Shown: positions 19,301 through 34,711 of the stretch, piece by piece | Numbering within the stretch: position 1 is the stretch's first letter | Layout: each line of letters starts with the position of its first letter | DNA from: Spirogloea muscicola | Lineage: Eukaryota; Streptophyta; Zygnematophyceae; Spirogloeales; Spirogloeaceae | Reading direction: 5' to 3' | Assembly (NCBI GenBank): GCA_009602725.1 | Contig: WELB01000089.1 | Coordinates: 298,366 to 333,229, forward strand | Length of the DNA stretch: 34,864 nucleotides | Notes under the pieces: generated by a model | The model's input: only the letters and a program-made list of their open reading frames with translations | Told to the model about the DNA's origin: nothing | The model's database searches: none | Position numbers and translations under genes: made by a program

Positions 19301-21146
19301 CCTAGACAAGAGGGACAGAAGAGATTGCTGTACAACTACACCAAATGACAAGAGGGATTGCTGTGCCGACTGCCAAATCATCTGTGTCAAGGAGCTGATC
19401 TCTGTTCCTGTCCTTCTATACTTCGGACGCAGTGGACCAAAGGCACAGGTAATAGTGAGCAGAGTTGCAAACTTGCTTGACACACAACATTCAAGGAGTG
19501 TGTCACGGCACTAGCCTAATGCCCCATGCAATGAGGGAAAATCGAGTAGGCCAGTGTTGTACCGTATCGCGGCTCTCCGGCCAGTCAATCTTAATCTTGT
19601 AGTCCTTGGGGAGAGGCACGAAGCACCGCAAAAAGTCATCTGAAGAGGGGCAGTGGCGCTCGCGGTGCTCATAGTGGTGACGGCTGGGCAGCGCCTTGAT
19701 GGCCTTCTCATTGTCAAGGCAGGGTATGTAGTCAGTCATGGTAGCAGGGCAAAGGGGGTATGAGTGGCTCTCCAGCGCGTCCATCGCGACCTCTGTGTCA
19801 TCAACAGGCGTCTCTTGTGCTCCTGCAAGAAGGCCAGGAGTTAGCAGAGCTGACTTGAAGATGACTTACGAAGAAAACCATAAAAATACCAAATGAAGCT
19901 GTACAAGTCATTCACGGGCAACATGCCCAAACATACTCACCAGACGTCAGACTAACAATGTGCTGAATTCAGCAGATAGTTTCCCAGACACAGATATTTG
20001 CGAGCAAGTGCGGATAGACCTGTGGGGAGGCAACACAGCTTGGAAGGGGCACACACCACTGGTGGCTGGGGCGCCTTCAGCCTCCTTCTCCTCTGTGGAC
20101 TCAGTCTCCTGCGTGCTGAGCTCAGTGGCCACGCTCTCCTTGGCCTCAGTCTGGAGCTCGGCCGCCGAGCTCGCCTCCCCTGCCGCCGGAGTTCTGCCAG
20201 TCACACCCTCCTGAGCTTCCCCGTCACCATGCTTCGCTTCATCTGCCTGCGCTTCCCCAGGGCTGTCCCCTGCTTCAGGCGTTTCATTGTCTTTGGTGTC
20301 ATCGCCAGCCACTGCTCCTTCAAATTCCTACCGAAGAAACGAAAACAAAAGTGCCACTTGAGCATACAGTAGGCTCAATCGATACCGCCAATGTGCTAAT
20401 GTCCTGACAAATGCAGTTCATCACAACAAGCACTTGCTGCCAGGCCACACCTCGGAGCCTTGCTCTGTCTCAGCAGGGACGCCGTCAAGGTCGCCGCCTG
20501 GGATAGCGACTCCAGGGTTGCTCTGGTCCCCTTGGTCACCCTCCGGCACATGCACCAGGTGCTTTGTCGCCGGCGCAGGCTGCTGGCCCGACTGGGCGAC
20601 CTGCTGCTCCGACGAGCTGAACGTCCAGACGCCCACGAGGAAGAGAAGCACGCACACGGCCGCTGCAGGACGGCAGCAGAAGCCTACGTCAGAGGCAAAG
20701 CTCGATGCATTTGCAGGAGCGGATGAGCACAATGTGGCTCAGTAGCCAGGCTAACAAGTCAACGACACATTAGCACTAATTGGTGTAGACATAAGCGTAG
20801 CTATCCTGCAGGCGTATGTGCTTACCATTACTATTTGTACTTATGATGCAATCAACTTGCAGTCTTTTGTGATAGGCAGCGGTCGCGCACAACAACTATC
20901 CTGCCAGATAGACTGCCTGGCAGCGGCGGGAGCCCCCGAGCAACCTGTGGTCGCGAGGTTGGACGTCGGCGGTAGCTTCTTGCCGACCAAGCCGCTGCGG
21001 GCGGCGAGGGAGCGCCAGCTGATGCCACCGAGGGCGCCAACGCCGCCCCCCGCGGCCTTCTTGGGCGTCGCGGGGGCCGCGCCCCCGGCCTCCGCGCGCC
21101 GCAGGAGCTGCTGGTCCTCCCCGGCGTCATACGCGTGCGGCGCCAT
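16340..21146 (-). CDS. Plant-type PMT (DUF248) S-adenosylmethionine-dependent methyltransferase, complete, 11 exons
   Basis: My splice model gives 791 aa. Exons, 5' to 3': 21146-20945, 20683-20451, 20327-20057, 19822-19563, 19191-19042, 18829-18559, 18258-18115, 17786-17615, 17465-17190, 17026-16832, 16541-16340. All intron phases match. The order is a cytosolic tail, a membrane anchor (about residues 74-89, [16 protein letters not shown]), a Glu/Ala-rich lumenal stem to about 240, then the PMT domain. That domain has SAM motif [13 protein letters not shown] (385-397), [17 protein letters not shown] (from 411), [15 protein letters not shown] twice, and [15 protein letters not shown] in the second half. 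Length and layout fit land-plant PMT24-27/QUA2-like proteins, Golgi type II enzymes thought to methylate wall polysaccharides. The substrate in an alga is unknown. Intron 5 has a GC donor (GAG|GCATGT). Confidence 0.92.
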
Positions 21147-21600
21147 GGCGGCCGCAGCGCGGGGAGGGCCCGACCAGGCCGCAGCTCAGGCCGCTGAATA
21201 GCAGCACTCGACGCCGCCGGCAAAGCCAAAGCCAAAGCCGGCGTCGCTGCCGCAGCCGCCGCCGCCGCCGCCGCCGGCACTGCACCGGTCCACGGGTACA
21301 GAAAAACCAGCCGCCGCCGCTGGCGGAGCAGGGCCGCCTTTGCTGCTGTAAGGCGGCGGCGTCGACGGCGGCGGCGGCGGCGGCTGCGGCGACAACGCCG
21401 CGAACTCGCACGGAATGCCGAAATTTGCGGCGGAGACTGCGGCGGCAACTGTGGGCAGACGCCGAGGTCTCGCTGGCCAGCTGCAGGGAGCGGGCAGGCT
21501 GGCACGTGGAGCTCTCTGTGCCGGCCACGTAGGCAGTCCACCGCTTAACGCAGAACATAACCGTTTCCCATTTTCAAGGAACCTAAGGAAAACTACTTCG
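21147..21600 (-). promoter_or_regulatory. GC-rich upstream region of the PMT gene
   Basis: CpG- and GCC-trinucleotide-rich sequence lies directly 5' of the PMT start codon and probably holds its 5' UTR and promoter. I see no TATA box or specific site. The open frames through it are low-complexity Arg, Ala or Gly runs produced by the trinucleotide repeat. Confidence 0.35.
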
Positions 21601-21604
21601 TAGT

Positions 21605-22292
21605 TTTTGGCGGCCCTGTTGGACCTCGTTCATGTCTCTGGGCTGGCGCCTCACAGCCACCATTGGAAGAGCGGGTCAGTCGCCCTCTTGCACATTCCGT
21701 TGGGCTGGCCTCTCACAGCCATTGCTGTACATGGAAAGAAAGAAAGTGCTCGCCCATTGAGGATAGGGGCTGGAATGAACAGAGTACGAGAAGGGGAAAA
21801 ACAAGCCCAACAAGCACACATTGGAAGAGCTGTTACTCTTTTAGCACTAAACACTGATGCTCAGTCAGTGAACAGAGCTCCTGCGATGGCCCAGCCTTGC
21901 ATCTGCGTGCTGGCCGTGCTCTAGCTGCAGCCTCTGGCTTTCGTAAAAAATATCGTATATCCGGCTTCGTGCGCTGTAGTCTCTTGCATAGGTGTGTGTT
22001 ATTGGCGCCTTTTGGCCCTCTGCACCTTATGCGTTCTTTCTGGGCTGGCCGTTCACAGCCCTTCCTGTGACGTCCTAATCCCTATAAACGCAGTTCGGGG
22101 TTAGTACATCCTTATTGAAAGTCGGACCTAGGGGGTTTTGGGGACTACCACCCCGCAGATTGAAACGCCAGGCCCACGGCGCATGCCTGTCTAGAGGTTA
22201 CTGAGCGTTCCCTGGCTGATGTCTTAGTCCTAGTCGTTCGCACTCAAGCTCCCTCAGACCTTGTCCATTCTTTTGGGCTGGCCTTTCCCAGC
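21605..22292 (+). mobile_element. Cluster of LINE subfamily A 3' ends running into the assembly gap
   Basis: Hairpin cores occur at about 21636-21660, 21700-21720 and 22048-22062 (GGGCTGgccgttcaCAGCCC). A minus-oriented end box GAAAGAAAGAAAGTGCTCGCCC lies at 21735-21756, where the GAAA repeat is the element's 3' microsatellite tail. A coding scrap at 21893-21945 (CATCTGCGTGCTGGCCGTGC) is the LHLRAGRAL region. The last piece (22197-22292) is nearly identical to the reverse complement of 4067-4162 and is cut off by the N run, so the gap probably spans repeat sequence. Confidence 0.6.
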
Positions 22293-22707
22293 NNNNNNNN
22301 NNNNNNNNNNNNNNNNNNNNNNNNNNNNNNNNNNNNNNNNNNNNNNNNNNNNNNNNNNNNNNNNNNNNNNNNNNNNNNNNNNNNNNNNNNNNNNNNNNNN
22401 NNNNNNNNNNNNNNNNNNNNNNNNNNNNNNNNNNNNNNNNNNNNNNNNNNNNNNNNNNNNNNNNNNNNNNNNNNNNNNNNNNNNNNNNNNNNNNNNNNNN
22501 NNNNNNNNNNNNNNNNNNNNNNNNNNNNNNNNNNNNNNNNNNNNNNNNNNNNNNNNNNNNNNNNNNNNNNNNNNNNNNNNNNNNNNNNNNNNNNNNNNNN
22601 NNNNNNNNNNNNNNNNNNNNNNNNNNNNNNNNNNNNNNNNNNNNNNNNNNNNNNNNNNNNNNNNNNNNNNNNNNNNNNNNNNNNNNNNNNNNNNNNNNNN
22701 NNNNNNN
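22293..22707. other. Assembly gap (415 N)
   Basis: This is a run of unknown bases. It is entered from a LINE 3' UTR hairpin on the left and left through CCACCGCCGCCGCC on the right, both hard to assemble. Any open frame drawn across it is meaningless. Confidence 1.
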
Positions 22708-22806
22708 CCACCGCCGCCGCCCACCGCGGCCGCCGCCTCCGGCGGCGCCGCGTCGCTGCAGCCCCACCGGCCGGGCATGTCCGAGCGGGAGATCGAGGCG
22801 GTTCTG
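22708..22806 (+). CDS. Possible first exon of an unknown plus-strand gene, cut by the gap
   Basis: The frame is open out of the gap through an Ala/Pro-rich stretch into HRPGMSEREIEAVL and then a good GT donor (CTG|GTGAGAG at 22807). A candidate later exon with acceptor and donor lies at about 23600-23709 (QRPQVSLPCTNVNDHLQAQL, then LWDRKRNESCLQ|GTATGTAC). I do not recognise a family and cannot prove the two belong together. The gene would converge on the minus-strand PTST-like gene that ends at 24292. Confidence 0.3.
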
Positions 22807-22929
22807 GTGAGAGCCCCGGCCGCACCTCCGCCCTGGCAAAGCTCCGCCGTCAGCCCGACGAGGGGAATTGAACCCCAACTCCTCAATCCAACACTTGGGT
22901 CTTATCGACTTTCCTGACTGGTCGGAAAT

Positions 22930-24290
22930 AAAGCCTCATTTGGAGCTCTGACTCAAGACCTCAAACAAGACCAGACCGCCGTCTCCTTGTTAACCCAGTG
23001 CTAATAGCTAGCCAACATGATGCCAAATGGAGGTGATGTGGTCGGCATTTGGAAGCCAAACTTGACCTGCGCCGTGGCCATTCCTGTGCAGCTCGGCGGC
23101 ACACTGTGATGGCGGCCGCCTTTGCATCACCTCTCCTGCAATGTGGCACGCATGCCGTAATTCATGCACGTGGGCATTCGTCACTTCTCAAGCCCTCAGG
23201 GGCTTGCCAGTCGCCTACATTGCCTCCAGTGCAGCTCCTGGCATTGGGGTGATAAGACTGTGAAAGAGCTCAATCTACCCATTATGTTGCCCGACCTGAG
23301 CTTTGGCATTCTGACCAATTACATGTGCCAGTTGATCTTGGTGATGAGGTTGTTAGCAGATGTTTTCACAGATGTAGTGTCAGATTGCAGAAAAGCAGTG
23401 CAGCAGGTTGTGCTGTGAGCCAGATGTAGAACATTGTTGTAAGCAGGTATTTCAGGATTGACCTTAGCATCTACGAGAGGACTTTGTCAGTAGTACTGGC
23501 CTTGTGGCTTCAAGCTGATGTCCAACATTTTTGCGAGGTGTGTCAGCACATGATGACTGGCCCGCCCTTCATTGTTGCAGATTGACAAGTATTCAGCAAA
23601 GGCCCCAAGTTAGCCTCCCTTGTACAAACGTCAACGACCACCTTCAGGCTCAGTTGGCTGCCTTTTTGACAGGGTTGTGGGATCGAAAGCGCAATGAGTC
23701 ATGCCTGCAAGTATGTACAAATCATGGGTTACTTGTTGTCAGCGTTGTTAGGTATTGTATCTGTGTGGTTGACTTGACATTATTATCCTTTTGGTGAACT
23801 CACTGATTAGTGACATGCCCTCATTGTTGCTACCTTGTATTAAGGTTTTGCTATTTTCCATGGAAACATCACATCAGTGCCCGCTTGAAGCTTATGTAGG
23901 CCTCCACTTCCTAATATGTCAAGCTTTGTGCACAGTCGAAGTACAATCATCATGGTCAGGTTCCTCAGATAGATCGTGATGCTGTTGAGTTGCAACATTG
24001 TATGCAACTCTGCAGTACTCAATGACAAAATTGTAGGGGAGGGCTTCTGCAGCAAAAAGGCTGCAACCACACCGCCTGATAAATGACTAAGTGTCTCACA
24101 AAAACCGGAAACGAGCCAGTGGCGCTCTACAGCCACTTGAATAGCGAGTAGCGGGGCAGAGCCATCACCATGTCAAGGCCAAGCAAGCCCAGACGAGTAG
24201 GCAAAGAATGTCTGGAGAAAGGGAATGCATTAAGAAACTAGATCACAAACACTTGTTCGGCACCAGTGCATGTGCAAAATTGGGGTCTTC
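22930..24290. other. Mostly unassigned stretch downstream of the PTST-like gene
   Basis: Apart from the candidate exon at about 23600-23709, open frames are short and unconserved on both strands. Composition is like that of introns elsewhere in the window. It may be the body of the gene that starts at the gap. Confidence 0.3.
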
Positions 24291-24291
24291 C

Positions 24292-27200
24292 CTATTGAAC
24301 AGTCAGCACGTTGTTGACGCACAGGCCCTCTCCAGTAGTAGGCCACTCATTCGCAATTCGCCATTCACCATCCACCAGAAACTTTATCTCGTACCTGCGA
24401 CGGGATAGTGGGTCAACACCAATCATTGGATAGAATCTTGGACCACGATGCCAATTGCTTGACACAAATATCTGACTTCTCTGCAAGCATTGCCTCGTAC
24501 TCAAAAGTTCATGGCCGCAAGCAACAGTCTTCACATAGCGCCTCTAATGCTCCACATCACGAGCCCCGAGCCACATGCTAGAGCAGAATTAGCAGATTCT
24601 GACGTGCACCTTCCTGGGCGCAGGCGGAGCGTAGACGTAAACTTTGTGTAGGCGCCAGTGCTCTCGGGCGACATCTGCTCCCCATGAGTCCAGCCATCAA
24701 AGCTCCCCATCACCTTGACATCCTGCGCTCAAGCAGCCAGGGAACACAGATTGGTCGAGGTGGGCAGTTGTTCCTTTAAACAATCAGCTAGCATCAGCTG
24801 TACAAGCTCTTGCTGCACGCGATTGCAGAGCAAGAGCAAATAGTGGATAGCGCGGCTCATTGTGCAAGTATTCTTAAGTATGTCTCCCCAGTGAACTGGT
24901 GCGTACTGATAGAAGTTTACAACAAACACGGCAGCGTGAAGATGGACATGGGCCATCACTGCCAGACCTCTGCCATGCCGCACCAGGTCAGCGGCACTTC
25001 TCGGACGCTCATGGAGTCTACATTCTGCAGCTCGACTCGAAGCCTCCTATGAACATCTGTCATGCGCTTGCTCAATACACATCAATCAGATTGCTGTTTC
25101 TAGCCTAAGCTAGCCAAGAGTGGCACCACTCTGCATGTGAAGGTCCAACACCTGAGAAGGAATGTCTTCACAGTGAAACAGACATCACAACAATCTGAGC
25201 TTCAATGACTTCAACAGCGAGAGACACATGACATACTCAAACTCGAGTTGAGCAACTAATTCACACTTCATATTATGAGATGGGTAGACATCCACCTGCG
25301 AGTGAAATAGCAAGATATGATTGAATATATCTGCCATTGATCTTGCGAGTACCCGCCGTCATCCCCAGGTCAGCAATCTCATTTGAGATACTGACAAGTG
25401 CCTGAGACAGCATACTCATGTAAGATAACAGTAGTCACAAGCCGTGATACAGTAGCCTGCTGTCAAGGACCTAAACTGCCTCTTGACAAGCAGCCAGAGT
25501 GCCACTTGGCTAAATATGTAGTTCATGTAGCTTCCAGGACGTACATATACGTCTGTGAACCTCAAAGGATGTACACTGTCTGCAAGGAAGAGGGCACGAA
25601 GTGCACATGCTGCAGGATCACATGGGCCATACTGCCAGGTCTGCAAAGCACGCACCTGAAGCTCAGCCTCAATGCCTGCAAGCTCCTGCCTGGCCTGCTT
25701 GACAATTGTATCCCTCTGTTGAAGCTGTATACACAAACATGGCACATCTTTGTAGCGATTTACATTCTGAATTTGCAAGCTTCACATTGCCGGCACTCTA
25801 TGCCCAGAAACTCTGCGGCACAAGAGCAGGTCAACGCTGTGCATGGAACTGCTTCACAAAGCCCCAAGTGGAGCAGAAAGCTTTCATCAATCATCTGCCA
25901 TGCCTACCTCCCGGCTGAGGTGGCGATTATACTGGTTGGCTTCGCTGAGCTTCGTCATCATCCGCGTCCGGAGGGCGTTCATCTGGGCAACAAAGAGCAA
26001 TACTGGATGAAGAATAATGATATGAATGCAATAGCAGGCAGCGGTAAGACATGATACTCCATTCTGTTGCTCACACCAGCAGCCTACATGCATTAGCAAC
26101 TAACGTAGTACTGCCCTTGCTCCTCTCTCTCTGATGCCAATGACAGACTAGCAAGCGCAACTGATGCACCCAACAGACCGCACACACACACAACACACTG
26201 ATTGCAGCCGAAGAATATGATTGTCAAGTCTGCTGATACGTCACTGAAGTGCCTCACCTCGGACAAGTCAGAGCTCAAAGGCACCTCTTTCTTGTGCCGG
26301 TCGGAGCCCTTCACTGGCACCGCCCAGCCATCCCAGGCTGTGCCGAAGCGGCCCTTCACGTCCGGATCGGCCCTCGCCGACCCCGACAACTGGACCAGCC
26401 CCGCGAAGGCGTCCACCTTCTGGCCAGGGATTGCCGGCGGGCTCGTGGGCAGCATCGCCGCCTCCTTGGCCAGGATCTCCGCCAGCTTCTTCTCCTGCTG
26501 CTCCCACCCAGGGCTCGGCGGCAGCGGCGTCTGCGCCAGCTGCGGCGGCGGTTGCCGCTGAAATGCCGTGTCCTCCGGACTTCCCGACAGTTGTCCGTCA
26601 TCCCTGGAGGACTTGACTGCTTCCCCACTCGCCGGCGGTGATCCAATAGCACCGGGTACAGCAGCTTCTTTCGCTCCTGTACTCGGCTTGCCCGCTACTG
26701 GCAGTGGCTCTGGGGGTCCCGCCACGCCTTCTGGCACAGCAGGAGCAGCGGCTGTGGCGGGGCTGTTGATCTTCACCACCGCCTGGTGCTGCCGCTTTGG
26801 CATCGGCCGCCGGCTCCGCCCTGGCGCCAGACTCTTGGCCGCACTCGGCGGCACTCTGCCGCCTGCCGGACTTGCCAGATTCGGGGTGGCCGACGGCCCA
26901 GCGCCGATGCCCTCCTGCCTCTTCTGCGACACCACTGCAGGCGCAGCCTTTGATGGCGTCTCGGCAGGCAGGCCTCCCTGTGACAGCGGGCTGTCACTCT
27001 CCGACGACAACGGCAGCGCCGCACTCTGAGCTTTGCTTCCTGGCTTTGGAGTCTGTGGCAACGGGCTAGCAGTGGCCTCGCTCCTGGACGCTGGCCCTCG
27101 CGGCGATGGCCCAGGAGCGGCAGCCTTGCCCCCCTTGCGCCGCTGCTCCAGGTCCTGCAGCGCCTTGGCGACGGCCGCGGCCGTCGCCCGGGTCTCAGCC

Positions 27201-27703
27201 ACGCGCTCGGCGATGGCCCGCTTCTCAGCATCCACCGATCCAAAGGGCTTGGTGCTCAGCGCGTGCGCGGAGGCGCCGGCCAGCTGATAACCGCCATCGT
27301 TAGCACCGGGGCCGGGAAGCGAGGGCGGTGCTGACGCAGTGACGGCCTTCCAGAGGGCCTCCGTCTCAGCCAGCACGTCCGCGACCTGCACACTCAGTGC
27401 TCTGTCTGCGCTCCTTGGCTGCAGCCCGGCGCTCTTGACAGCCGCTTCATCACTCCCGCTGTTCTCCTCCCGGCTTGGTGCCTCCTTCGTCGCCTCGCCG
27501 CCAACGCCCGAGCCCTTGGGTGCAGCCTTTGGTGAGTGCGAGGACTGTGCCAGGGGTGCCTGAGTTGGCCCCGCCTCACTGCCGCGCTCTAGGAAGGTCG
27601 TGTCTGCGGCGGTGTTGCCATCACTGCCATCCCTCCGAGCAACGAGCTCGTCCCTGGCAGGCCCTCGCTCGGCATGAGGAGCGACGACTCTTGAGTCAGC
27701 CAT
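24292..27703 (-). CDS. PTST2/3-like starch-targeting protein: long disordered N-part, coiled coils, C-terminal CBM48
   Basis: My model gives exons 27703-26258, 25982-25908, 25724-25656, 25401-25296, 25056-24968, 24722-24610 and 24394-24292, all phase-consistent, 666 aa from ATG 27703. Residues 1-480 are Ala/Pro/Ser-rich with helical stretches (EKRAIAERVAETRATAAAVA). Exons 2-3 are coiled coil (MTKLSEANQYNRHLSRE; QARQELAGIEAELQ). Exon 4 has TRKINGRYIQSYL. The CBM48/AMPK-beta glycogen-binding domain fills about 597-666 (VKVMGSFDGWTHGEQMSP, LRPGRYEIKFLVDGEWRIAN, NNVLTVQ end). Coiled coil followed by C-terminal CBM48 is the layout of plastid PTST proteins, which bring starch synthases or primers to nascent granules. 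The start is uncertain: the frame stays open upstream to about 27976, and a transit-peptide-like alternative begins at ATG 27986 in another frame. A 5' exon may be missing. Confidence 0.82.
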
Positions 27704-27989
27704 TGCCGATGCCGCAGACTGATGGCTCCGCGAGCTTGACCCAATGTCCGCCCAGAGCCGCCGCGACCATGCATTGCGGCCCCCAGAGCATAGCCTGCCA
27801 AGGCCGGGCTGCCTGGGCGTGGCAGCAACTCTCTGCGCTGCCACCACTTGGACGTCCAAACAGCACAAGCTTCCACCACCTCCGAGAGACGCCCCTCTGT
27901 GCCAGTAAAACGCTTTGCTCAGCTCCAATGTCAAGGCGTCGAGACGCGGATGATGGGACAGAAGTAAGAGGTGTTGCTATCAACATGAG

Positions 27990-28624
27990 CACGTGGGACT
28001 GTGGGACCTAACATCTTGTAACTAAGCCCCATGCATATGGACAACCTGTGATGCCAACATAGCGGTATTGAAGCCATCTGTCCTTTGCAAAACTTCCACT
28101 GACATCGCTATGTGCAACAAGCGCAATGCCGGGCCTGGGCGAAGGGGTTGAACGAGGGAAAGAAAGAGAGAGGCAGAATGCCAAAAGACGGACCGGCCAT
28201 GGAGGGCGCAGGAGCTGCCCCGGGCCGCCGGCAGCTCAACCTGCGCAAAGGGCGTCGATCAACGTCGGCGTGGACAATGGCGTGTGCACTGTGAAGGTTG
28301 GAGAGAGACTGGCTCTGTCTCGAGAAATAGATGCGGATGCCAAACACTGTTATGAGCTGCGCGAGAGGCGCCGGCAGGTCCGCATCGCTGGGCATGAGAG
28401 CGGCGGCAGTCGAGGCGAGAGTGGTGTCTCTAAGTGGTGCCTCTGCCACCACATCAAGTGGCGAGGATATCCAGCGAGCCCCTGTAGATGCAGCTCTTGC
28501 TCTGACAAGCGACAGGCGCCGGTGATCCACGGTAAATGCTTACGAGCAGCAGGCCCTGGCTGCACGCCGCCATGGCCCGCGCCGCGCCGCGCCGCCCGCG
28601 CCACGTCGCACCGCCCGCGCCGCN

Positions 28625-28656
<32 letters not shown>

Positions 28657-28740
28657 TGCGATGGCGGCGGCGGGCCTATCGCTAGCGGGGTGCCACTGAA
28701 GCACTGACACCCATTCGGCCACGGTTTTTAGGCGGACGGG
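27990..28740 (-). other. GC-rich region upstream of the PTST-like gene, with a possible small exon
   Basis: It probably holds the promoter or 5' UTR of the minus-strand PTST-like gene. An ATG at about 28573 on the minus strand opens MAACSQGLLL and meets a GT donor. A further minus-strand frame (to 28108) reads SSPLDVVAEAPLRDTTLAST, which could be a 5' exon or another gene, but I could not join it in phase. A GGC trinucleotide repeat (28625-28675) and one unknown base (28624) lie at its end. Confidence 0.3.
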
Positions 28741-28919
28741 GAATGATATCCCTGCCGGTAACGGCTTTGAGCGGCGCCTCCTCCATGGAAGTGGTTAACC
28801 CACTACCTCGATTTGCCGCAGGCCGACCCCAAGTCAAGGGCACGTGGCCGTCTTCCGTGGCCCGAGTGGTGGCAATGTAATCTAAGACTATCATACGTTT
28901 GAACGCCTGAGCGGCCCTT

Positions 28920-29660
28920 GTACATGAAGAAAGTGCTCGGCCATTGAGGATTTTATAAATTTAAAAAAAAAAAAAGCGCGGCCAGATTGACTGGTGAGGA
29001 TAGGGGATTGTCAAAAAGAATTGTATAGGTAGAGATGACAAGGTCTGGACTCGTGCACACGGGGGCGTTAAGTTTTGGTTTACTCGTCTTCAAGCTAACA
29101 AAGCTGCCATTAAAACAATGCTTGTAAATCGAGTAGGAGATTTTGGCTTGGCATTAAGAATTATGGGTGTGTGTTGATCCAGGTTCTGGGGTTAGGGACC
29201 ACAACCAGACCCCCTTTCTCAATGGGCGAGCAATTTCTTTCTCAGAAAAAGTAGCAGATTAGGCGGAGTAGGTGGTTCTACCGACCCACTGATTCATCAT
29301 ATTTTTATTCTCGACAAAAGGATGGTCATTTAGTAACCTCTAGTTAGCAGACGCAAGTCAGAAAGACTAGCCGCCAAGAGCTAGTGTAAAGGATGGGGCT
29401 ACACAAGGCGAAGTCCTATGCTATGAAGTGCTAAGGTAACAATGCGAAAGCCAACTGAAGGAGGCGGTGGCTGTGAGAGGGAAAAGCAGCCTGTCAGCTT
29501 TTTAGAAGGGGTGAGGGCTGTGAAAGCCAAACTACAAAAGAGGGGCCAGCCCCTAATGAGAAGAGTAACTGTGACAAAGACAGACTCTTCCAGTCGATGG
29601 CGATGGCTGTGATTGGCCAGCCCAGGAATAAGAATGAGGAAACTCTGAAAGGGGCCAAAA
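28920..29660 (-). mobile_element. Decayed LINE subfamily A copies, mostly minus strand
   Basis: At 28926-28950 is an end box GAAGAAAGTGCTCGGCCATT in minus orientation, then a run of 13 A (about 28962-28974) and GCGCGGCCAGATTGACTGG. A plus-oriented end box GGGCGAGCAATTTCTTTC lies at 29225-29242. At 29335-29390 a minus-strand coding tail remnant corresponds to the SDLxLLTRG end, followed by diverged 3' UTR pieces with GGCCAGCCC near 29545 and 29620. No intact frame remains. Confidence 0.5.
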
Positions 29661-29684
29661 GCTCTCAAGCATACAGCGACTCAA

Positions 29685-29730
29685 CCTAAACCCTAAACCC
29701 CTAAACCCCTAAACCCTAAACCCTAAACCC
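29685..29730 (+). repeat. Interstitial telomeric repeat, CCCTAAA type
   Basis: About six units of CCCTAAA/CCCCTAAA stand in a row. This is the complement of the plant and trebouxiophyte telomere unit TTTAGGG. It lies between LINE debris and the 3' end of the Deg gene. It is too short and too internal to be a chromosome end. Confidence 0.9.
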
Positions 29731-30422
29731 TTGACTCAAGTGGCGGAGAGCCAATACTGTAATGGGCCATGGAATGAGGCAGTCTTTGTGGCAGAGGATG
29801 GCAGAGTCAACCTTAGCGCCATGGTGCACAAGCAACCTCCAGACTTCTTGCAGTGTACTGTCTCGCTGTCCATCTTATTCACAGTACAATCAAACAAGGT
29901 CGCACAAAGGATAATAAAGGGCCTAGACATCATACACGCCACATCTAATCATGGTCGCACACATCACGATTCTGTCTGCCCCACAAAAAGTAAACATTTG
30001 GGACAAACATTTAAAAGGTTGAAGCGGTGCGGCCGTGTCTATGCCAGTGTGCAGAGGACCGTGTTATGGCCACTTTATGCTTAGGTGAAAGGGAACTCTC
30101 CTTATTGGTCTGGCCCAGGCAAACGGGTCAGAAGAGATGAGCCTAGATTGATGCCTTGACTTGGCCAAAACTCCACTTTCATTCACAATCTCTTGTTTCA
30201 AGGTGTAACATGCTGGAGGGGGACACTCTGAAGTCATTGTGAGCAGATCACGCAGTAATCAGCCACTGGATAATGCACAAGAAAACGTCGTGCTGAGTGG
30301 TGAACAACCGCTACAGCTACAAGGATCAAAATTGGCGAAAGTGGGAAGTGAAGCTCTGTGCAGGTCAAAAAGAAGTTGAGTAGATGCTGTGCGTGTGCCA
30401 GAAGATATGATGCACAGTGGCA
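29731..30422. other. Stretch without a recognised gene, 3' of the Deg gene
   Basis: A 117-codon plus-strand frame (29731-30084) has no recognised motif and begins inside the telomeric repeat, so I do not call it a gene. The right end should contain the 3' UTR of the minus-strand Deg gene, whose stop is at 30423-30425. Confidence 0.35.
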
Positions 30423-34499
<4,077 letters not shown>

Positions 34500-34711
34500 C
34501 TGCAGACGATGGCGAACGTGGCGGCTGACCGTCATGGTTATACCAATGGACACCCTCGCACTTCCCCTTCCTAGTCCCTGCCTGGCTCAGTCCGTCACTC
34601 CTGCCCTCAACGTTAGCCAACCCCCTCTCTCTACCTCTTCCTTCTCTCTACCTCTTTCCAGAAACCATACCCATGCGCTCTGCGTCGTGCTGGTCCGATA
34701 TGGACTTTCAT

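Noticed and set aside
21200-21540. A third copy of the copy A/B family
   Set aside because: The plus strand has Ala-rich codons then a helical tail (QLWADAEVSLASCRERAGWH), similar in style only. I found no matching sequence blocks, so low-complexity composition explains it.
22854-22925. tRNA-like sequence on the minus strand
   Set aside because: A GGGGTTCAATTCCCC T-arm and 6 of 7 acceptor pairs (CCGACCA/TCGTCGG) are visible, but the T-arm and acceptor cannot both be in register and no anticodon stem pairs. At best it is a tRNA relic.
26202-27563. Several plus- and minus-strand Arg/Pro/Ala-rich frames
   Set aside because: They are shadows of the large first exon of the PTST-like gene, which has consistent phase with its downstream exons.
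27703-27986. Transit peptide from ATG 27986 for the PTST-like protein
   Set aside because: The reading frame looks like a plastid transit peptide, but no donor/acceptor pair of plausible length joins it to the main frame. Left as an open alternative in the gene entry.
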